Notes under the pieces: model-generated
Databases searched by the model: none
What the model was told of the DNA's origin: nothing
What the model saw: the letters and a program-made list of their open reading frames with translations, nothing else
Program-made: the position numbers and the translations under genes
Origin: Polaribacter pacificus
GTDB lineage: Bacteria > Bacteroidota > Bacteroidia > Flavobacteriales > Flavobacteriaceae
DNA: 64,000 nt
NCBI RefSeq assembly: GCF_038024035.1
Contig: NZ_CP150664.1
Location: 2,542,001 to 2,606,000, forward strand
Reading direction: 5' to 3'
Shown: positions 60,331 to 64,000 of the stretch, one piece after another
Numbering within the stretch: the stretch's first letter is position 1
Layout: every line of letters starts with the position of its first letter

Positions 60331-61254
60331 ATGAGTAGAACAATCAAAGATTTTGTGGTTATTGGTTTTAAAGGGATGGCCATGGGGGCTGCAGATGTGG
60401 TTCCTGGAGTATCAGGAGGTACCATCGCTTTTATTTCTGGGATTTATGAAGAGTTGTTGACAGCAATAAGCAACGTTAACTTAAGTCTTTTAAAAACACT
60501 AAAATCAAAAGGATTAAAGGCTGCCTGGACTCAATTAAATGGAAGTTTTTTATTGGCTTTGTTTACAGGTATTTTTGTGAGTATCGTATCCTTGGCAAAA
60601 GCGATTAAATGGTTATTAGAAAATGAGCCAGTTTTGCTTTGGTCATTTTTCTTTGGGCTAGTTTTAGCGAGTGTTATCTATATAGGAAGACAGATAGCTC
60701 GATGGAATGTTAAAGCCGTACTCTGGGTTGTTTTTGGTGCAGTATTGGCATTTTATATCACTACCTTAGATCCATTAGTTTCGGAAAACTCTTCTAATTT
60801 ATTTTTATTTATTGCTGGTGCTATTGCTATTTGTGCAATGATTTTACCAGGGATATCTGGCGCATTTATACTAGTTTTGCTAGGTGCATATAAGCCCATT
60901 TTAGCAGCCGTAAACAATCGAGATTTAACAGTGATTGCATCTGTTGGAGCTGGAGCTATCGTTGGATTGCTTAGTTTTTCTAGAATCTTAAAATGGCTTT
61001 TTGCACATTATAAAAATTACACCTTGGCTGCTTTGACTGGTTTTATCATTGGCTCACTTAATAAAATTTGGCCATGGAAAGAAACTCTTACATGGAGAAC
61101 AAATTCACATGGTGTTGAGGTTCCTTTAAAGCAACAAAGTGTTTCTCCTTTTAACTTTGATGGTGACCACCAATTATATCTTGCAATAGGGTTTTCATTA
61201 CTGGGCTTTGCTTTGATTTTAATTTTAGAAAAACTTGCCAAAAAAAATGATTAA
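60331..61254 (+). CDS. DUF368 membrane protein (undecaprenyl-phosphate translocase family), first of pair
   Basis: 307 residues, about nine membrane helices. Family motif GMAMGAADVVPGVSGGTIAFISG (residues 16-38, shown in part) and a second matching motif MILPGISGAFILVLLG in the C-terminal half are the inverted-repeat signature. DUF368 members (PopT) were reported to recycle undecaprenyl phosphate across the membrane for envelope synthesis. The next gene is a paralogue that starts directly after this stop. Confidence 0.88.
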   Translation: MSRTIKDFVVIGFKGMAMGAADVVPGVSGGTIAFISGIYEELLTAISNVNLSLLKTLKSKGLKAAWTQLNGSFLLALFTGIFVSIVSLAKAIKWLLENEPVLLWSFFFGLVLASVIYIGRQIARWNVKAVLWVVFGAVLAFYITTLDPLVSENSSNLFLFIAGAIAICAMILPGISGAFILVLLGAYKPILAAVNNRDLTVIASVGAGAIVGLLSFSRILKWLFAHYKNYTLAALTGFIIGSLNKIWPWKETLTWRTNSHGVEVPLKQQSVSPFNFDGDHQLYLAIGFSLLGFALILILEKLAKKND

Positions 61255-62265
61255 ATGAGGCTAGAGCGCACATTTTTACACAAAGTTAATCTCTTTTTAA
61301 AAGGGTTGGCTATGGGCGCTGCAAATAAAGTTCCGGGTGTTTCTGGAGGAACAGTTTCATTTGTCTTGGGATTTTATGAAGAGTTAATTTATTCGTTTCA
61401 AAAAATAAATTTAAAAGCACTTAAATTACTAATCAATGGTCGATTTAAAAGCTTTTATGCCTATACCAATGCATCCTTCTTGCTTCTTATTATGGGAGGG
61501 AGCATGTTCAGTTATTTTAGTATTTCTCTGGTTTTAGATTATTTAATTCATCACTACGAGCTCTATGTTTGGAGTTGGTTTTTTGGGATGATTATTGGTT
61601 CTGTATTTTATATTTATAAAGATTTTGGCGATTGGAATCTTAAAAACACACTTTCTTTTCTTATTGGGATTAGTGTAGGTATTGGGATCAGTTTTATGAC
61701 TCCAGCAAGTGAGAACGACAACCTCTGGTTTGTGTTTTTTTGTGGGATTATAGGGGTTTCTGGAATGACCTTACCAGGTCTGTCTGGATCTTTTATCCTT
61801 ATTTTGTTAGGGAACTATGTGCTCTTATTGGTTGATTCTGTAAATGCTTTGTATGAGGTGATTACACAATTGTTTGTTGGCAATTTTGCCATATTAGAAG
61901 ATCCAGAGAAACTGCGTTACCTTAAAATTATATCTGTTTTTACTGCAGGGTCTGCTTTTGGATTGGTTTCTATATCTCATGTACTCGGTTATGTTTTAAA
62001 GAGGTGGCATCAAATAGTGACCGCAGTTATTATAGGTTTTATTGCCGGGTCTTTGGGGATAGTTTGGCCATGGAAACAAAAAGTATTTGCAGAAGTTAAT
62101 GGGGTGTTTTTACTAGATAAAAATCAACAAAAAATAATAAAAAACTACGAGCGCTACTTACCTGATTTTTCAAAACAAGAAACATGGTTCGCAATATTGT
62201 TTATTCTTTTTGGAATAGTTCTTATTTTAGCGATTGATTATTATGACAAAAAAAGAAAAAGCTAA
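61255..62265 (+). CDS. DUF368 membrane protein (undecaprenyl-phosphate translocase family), second of pair
   Basis: 336 residues. The same two motifs are present: GLAMGAANKVPGVSGGTVSF and MTLPGLSGSFILILLG. It is about 30 residues longer, mainly through a loop of FVGNFAILEDPEKLRYLKI. The start codon follows the upstream stop with no gap, so co-translation is likely. The end overlaps aroE by 23 bp. Confidence 0.88.
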   Translation: MRLERTFLHKVNLFLKGLAMGAANKVPGVSGGTVSFVLGFYEELIYSFQKINLKALKLLINGRFKSFYAYTNASFLLLIMGGSMFSYFSISLVLDYLIHHYELYVWSWFFGMIIGSVFYIYKDFGDWNLKNTLSFLIGISVGIGISFMTPASENDNLWFVFFCGIIGVSGMTLPGLSGSFILILLGNYVLLLVDSVNALYEVITQLFVGNFAILEDPEKLRYLKIISVFTAGSAFGLVSISHVLGYVLKRWHQIVTAVIIGFIAGSLGIVWPWKQKVFAEVNGVFLLDKNQQKIIKNYERYLPDFSKQETWFAILFILFGIVLILAIDYYDKKRKS

Positions 62266-63010
62266 CGCACTAAAAGTATTTGGGTTGTTAGGAAAAGATA
62301 TTTCGTATTCTTTTTCGAGTGGATACTTTAAAGAAAAGTTTATCGATTTAGATTTAAACGATTGTGAGTATCACAATTTTGATATCGAAAGTTTGGATGA
62401 GTTTAACAGCTTGCTTCAAGTCAATAAACAAAAGCTTAAAGGACTAAATGTAACAATCCCTTATAAAGAACAGGTGCTTCAGTATTTGGATGCTATAGAT
62501 CCTACTGCAAAAAAAATTGGCGCGGTTAATACGATAAAATTCACTAAAAAAGGGCTTTTAAAAGGGTATAATACAGATGCATACGGTTTTAAAAAATCAT
62601 TAAAGCCTTTGTTAAAAAAATCACATAAACAGGCGCTAATCCTAGGGACAGGTGGCGCTTCGAAATCCATCGCTTTTGTTTTTCAGAAGCTAAAGATCCC
62701 TTTTTTATTTGTTTCTAGAAACCCTAAAGAGACTAATGAGATTTCATACGATTCTATAGATGAACAGGTTTTAAAAGCGCATCAGATTATTGTTAATTGC
62801 ACACCTTTGGGTACTTTCCCAGAAACTAAAAAGAAACCTAATTTACCTTATGCTTTTTTATGCCCAGAGCATTTGCTTTATGATTTAATTTACAATCCTT
62901 CTGAATCAGCTTTTTTAAAGAAAGGGAAAGAAGCTGGAGCTCAAATTAAAAACGGTCTAGAGATGCTGCAACTACAAGCAGAGAAATCTTGGGAAATTTG
63001 GAATCGCTAA
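62243..63010 (+). CDS. aroE: Shikimate dehydrogenase
   Basis: 255 residues from ATG 62243, slightly shorter than the usual 270. Shikimate-binding GKDISYSFSSGYF and NVTIPYKEQVL (with catalytic Lys), NADP motif GTGGASKSIA, and a C-terminal GLEMLQLQAEKSW are all present. It reduces 3-dehydroshikimate with NADPH. It overlaps the DUF368 gene by 23 bp, an unusual coupling between envelope and aromatic biosynthesis that is probably only operon packing. Confidence 0.92.
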   Translation: MTKKEKANALKVFGLLGKDISYSFSSGYFKEKFIDLDLNDCEYHNFDIESLDEFNSLLQVNKQKLKGLNVTIPYKEQVLQYLDAIDPTAKKIGAVNTIKFTKKGLLKGYNTDAYGFKKSLKPLLKKSHKQALILGTGGASKSIAFVFQKLKIPFLFVSRNPKETNEISYDSIDEQVLKAHQIIVNCTPLGTFPETKKKPNLPYAFLCPEHLLYDLIYNPSESAFLKKGKEAGAQIKNGLEMLQLQAEKSWEIWNR

Positions 63011-63035
63011 GCAGCTGTTTAAATCAACTATTTTT

Positions 63036-63066
63036 TTTGTTCTTTGCTTAGACATTCCTATCTTTA
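63036..63066 (+). promoter_or_regulatory. TTTG-N19-TATCTTTA promoter for the DUF349 gene
   Basis: TTTG at 63036-63039 and TATCTTTA at 63059-63066, spacing 19 bp, ending 32 bp before the start. The last base differs from consensus. Confidence 0.5.
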
Positions 63067-63097
63067 GAGAATTAATAGGAACCTTAAACATTTATAG

Positions 63098-64000
63098 ATG
63101 TTAGATAAACAAGAGCAAACAAACGAAGGTGTTGATGAGACTCAGGAAGTAACTAAATCAACGGAAGCTAATTTAAATGATTCAGTAGAAGCAGAGGAGA
63201 TCCCTTCTGAAGACACAGAAGATGAAACTACGGATCAAGTTGTAGAGAAAATTGACAACCAAGTTGCTGAGGACGCAGAGAAATCAGAAGAGAGAAATGC
63301 TATTCCGATGTTAGCATACGAGAACATGGAGTTAGAGGAGCTGGTAGAGCAATTAAAGCACTTGTTAAAGGAATACCCAGTACAGCAGTTAAAAACAAAT
63401 ATTGATAGCATTAAAAATTCTTTTAATGCAAAATTTGGCGCTTTATTGGCAGAAAAGAAAGCTGCTTTTTTAGCAGAAGGTGGGAACTCGATCGATTTTC
63501 AGTTTTCAAGCCCAATTAAAACCGCCTACAATACTTTACTGTCTGAGTATAAAAACAAGAGAGATGCTTATTATGCAGCACTTGAAGACCGTTTAAGTAA
63601 CAATCTTGAGCTGAGACATCAAATTATAAATGAGCTTAAAGACTTGATCGAAAATGCAGATCCAATGACCATGCATAAGTCTTTCTTGGAGCTTCAAAAC
63701 AGATGGAGAGAGATCGGACCTGTACCTAGATCTAAATACAATGATACTTGGAGAAACTACCATCATCACGTTGAGCGTTTTTATGATTTATTGCATTTAA
63801 GTAATGATTTTAGAGACCTAGATTTTAAGCATAATCTAGAAGAAAAACTAAAATTAATTGCCAGAGTAGAGTCTTTAATAGAACATGAAGATGTTAATGA
63901 AGCCTTTAAAGAGTTGCAAGAAATTCACAAGACTTGGAAAGAAGATGTTGGGCCAGTTTCTAAAGAACACAGAGAAGAGGTTTGGCAAAAATTTAGTGAT
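63098..64000 (+). CDS. DUF349 domain protein, N-terminal part
   Basis: 301 codons from ATG 63098, still open at the window edge. The first about 70 residues are very acidic and disordered (DETQEVTKSTEA, EDTEDETTDQVVEKI). DUF349 repeats begin after about residue 180: SFLELQNRWREIGPVPRSK and EAFKELQEIHKTWKEDVGPV, in a helical coiled-coil setting. DUF349 proteins in Bacteroidota are large, soluble and of unknown function. Confidence 0.85.
   Translation, partial: MLDKQEQTNEGVDETQEVTKSTEANLNDSVEAEEIPSEDTEDETTDQVVEKIDNQVAEDAEKSEERNAIPMLAYENMELEELVEQLKHLLKEYPVQQLKTNIDSIKNSFNAKFGALLAEKKAAFLAEGGNSIDFQFSSPIKTAYNTLLSEYKNKRDAYYAALEDRLSNNLELRHQIINELKDLIENADPMTMHKSFLELQNRWREIGPVPRSKYNDTWRNYHHHVERFYDLLHLSNDFRDLDFKHNLEEKLKLIARVESLIEHEDVNEAFKELQEIHKTWKEDVGPVSKEHREEVWQKFSD

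Overview
The window is chromosomal DNA from a member of the Bacteroidota, most likely a Flavobacteriaceae bacterium. It is AT-rich, genes mostly lack Shine-Dalgarno sequences, and many starts are preceded by the Bacteroidota promoter element TAnnTTTG. It also carries lineage-typical families: a type IX secretion (T9SS) sorting domain, carboxypeptidase-regulatory TonB receptors, a peroxiredoxin-thioredoxin-small-protein trio, a fadN-fadA-fadE operon and DUF6249. The genus cannot be fixed from the sequence. I see no phage, insertion sequence or CRISPR array; this is mostly core genome with some accessory modules.

Layout. 1-2.1 kb: the end of a receiver-domain protein, a receiver-HPt protein, a hotdog thioesterase, a dense array of palindromic repeats and hairpins, and tRNA-Pro(UGG). 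2.2-8.4 kb: a PQQ-type sugar dehydrogenase, trxB, and a minus-strand ABC exporter (ATPase plus two paralogous permeases) behind a small Cys/His-containing secreted protein. 8.5-14.7 kb: a fatty-acid beta-oxidation operon marR-fadN-fadA-fadE, with two copies of a palindrome at the marR promoter that look like its operators. 14.8-19.0 kb: Na+-exporter-like ABC genes, an MscS channel and a sigma-54 activator that lacks a DNA-binding domain. 19.2-20.5 kb: peroxiredoxin, thioredoxin and a small acidic protein. 20.5-25.4 kb: an APC permease, an uncalled 55-aa basic protein, a response regulator, a PAS histidine kinase and an HPt gene broken by a one-base frameshift.

25.5-42.6 kb: M1, M28 and S9 (DPP-IV-like) peptidases, a TonB receptor, an ECF sigma factor with an overlapping membrane partner, a second MscS, assorted envelope proteins and htpG. 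42.9-46.3 kb: a FabH-like synthase, then a tightly coupled pair of an ATP-cone/Mrr-type PD-(D/E)XK nuclease and a beta-CASP metallo-beta-lactamase nuclease, the best candidate for an uncharacterised two-gene system. 46.3-52.7 kb: a 1278-residue GH31 glycosidase that ends in dockerin and cohesin-like modules, and a TonB receptor. 53-57.2 kb: a mixed operon pyrR-pyrB-STAS-like-(T9SS sorting domain only)-rnz-luxR-type regulator. 57.5-64 kb: a TPR protein, two lipoproteins, tandem DUF368 proteins (family of undecaprenyl-phosphate translocases), aroE and the start of a DUF349 protein.

Non-coding structure worth attention: two sets of near-identical intrinsic terminators that bracket single genes (20477/22332 and 38014/40588), the repeat array beside tRNA-Pro, and a chain of hairpins with interchangeable arms. 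All function calls rest on motifs and family recognition by eye; no database search was run.
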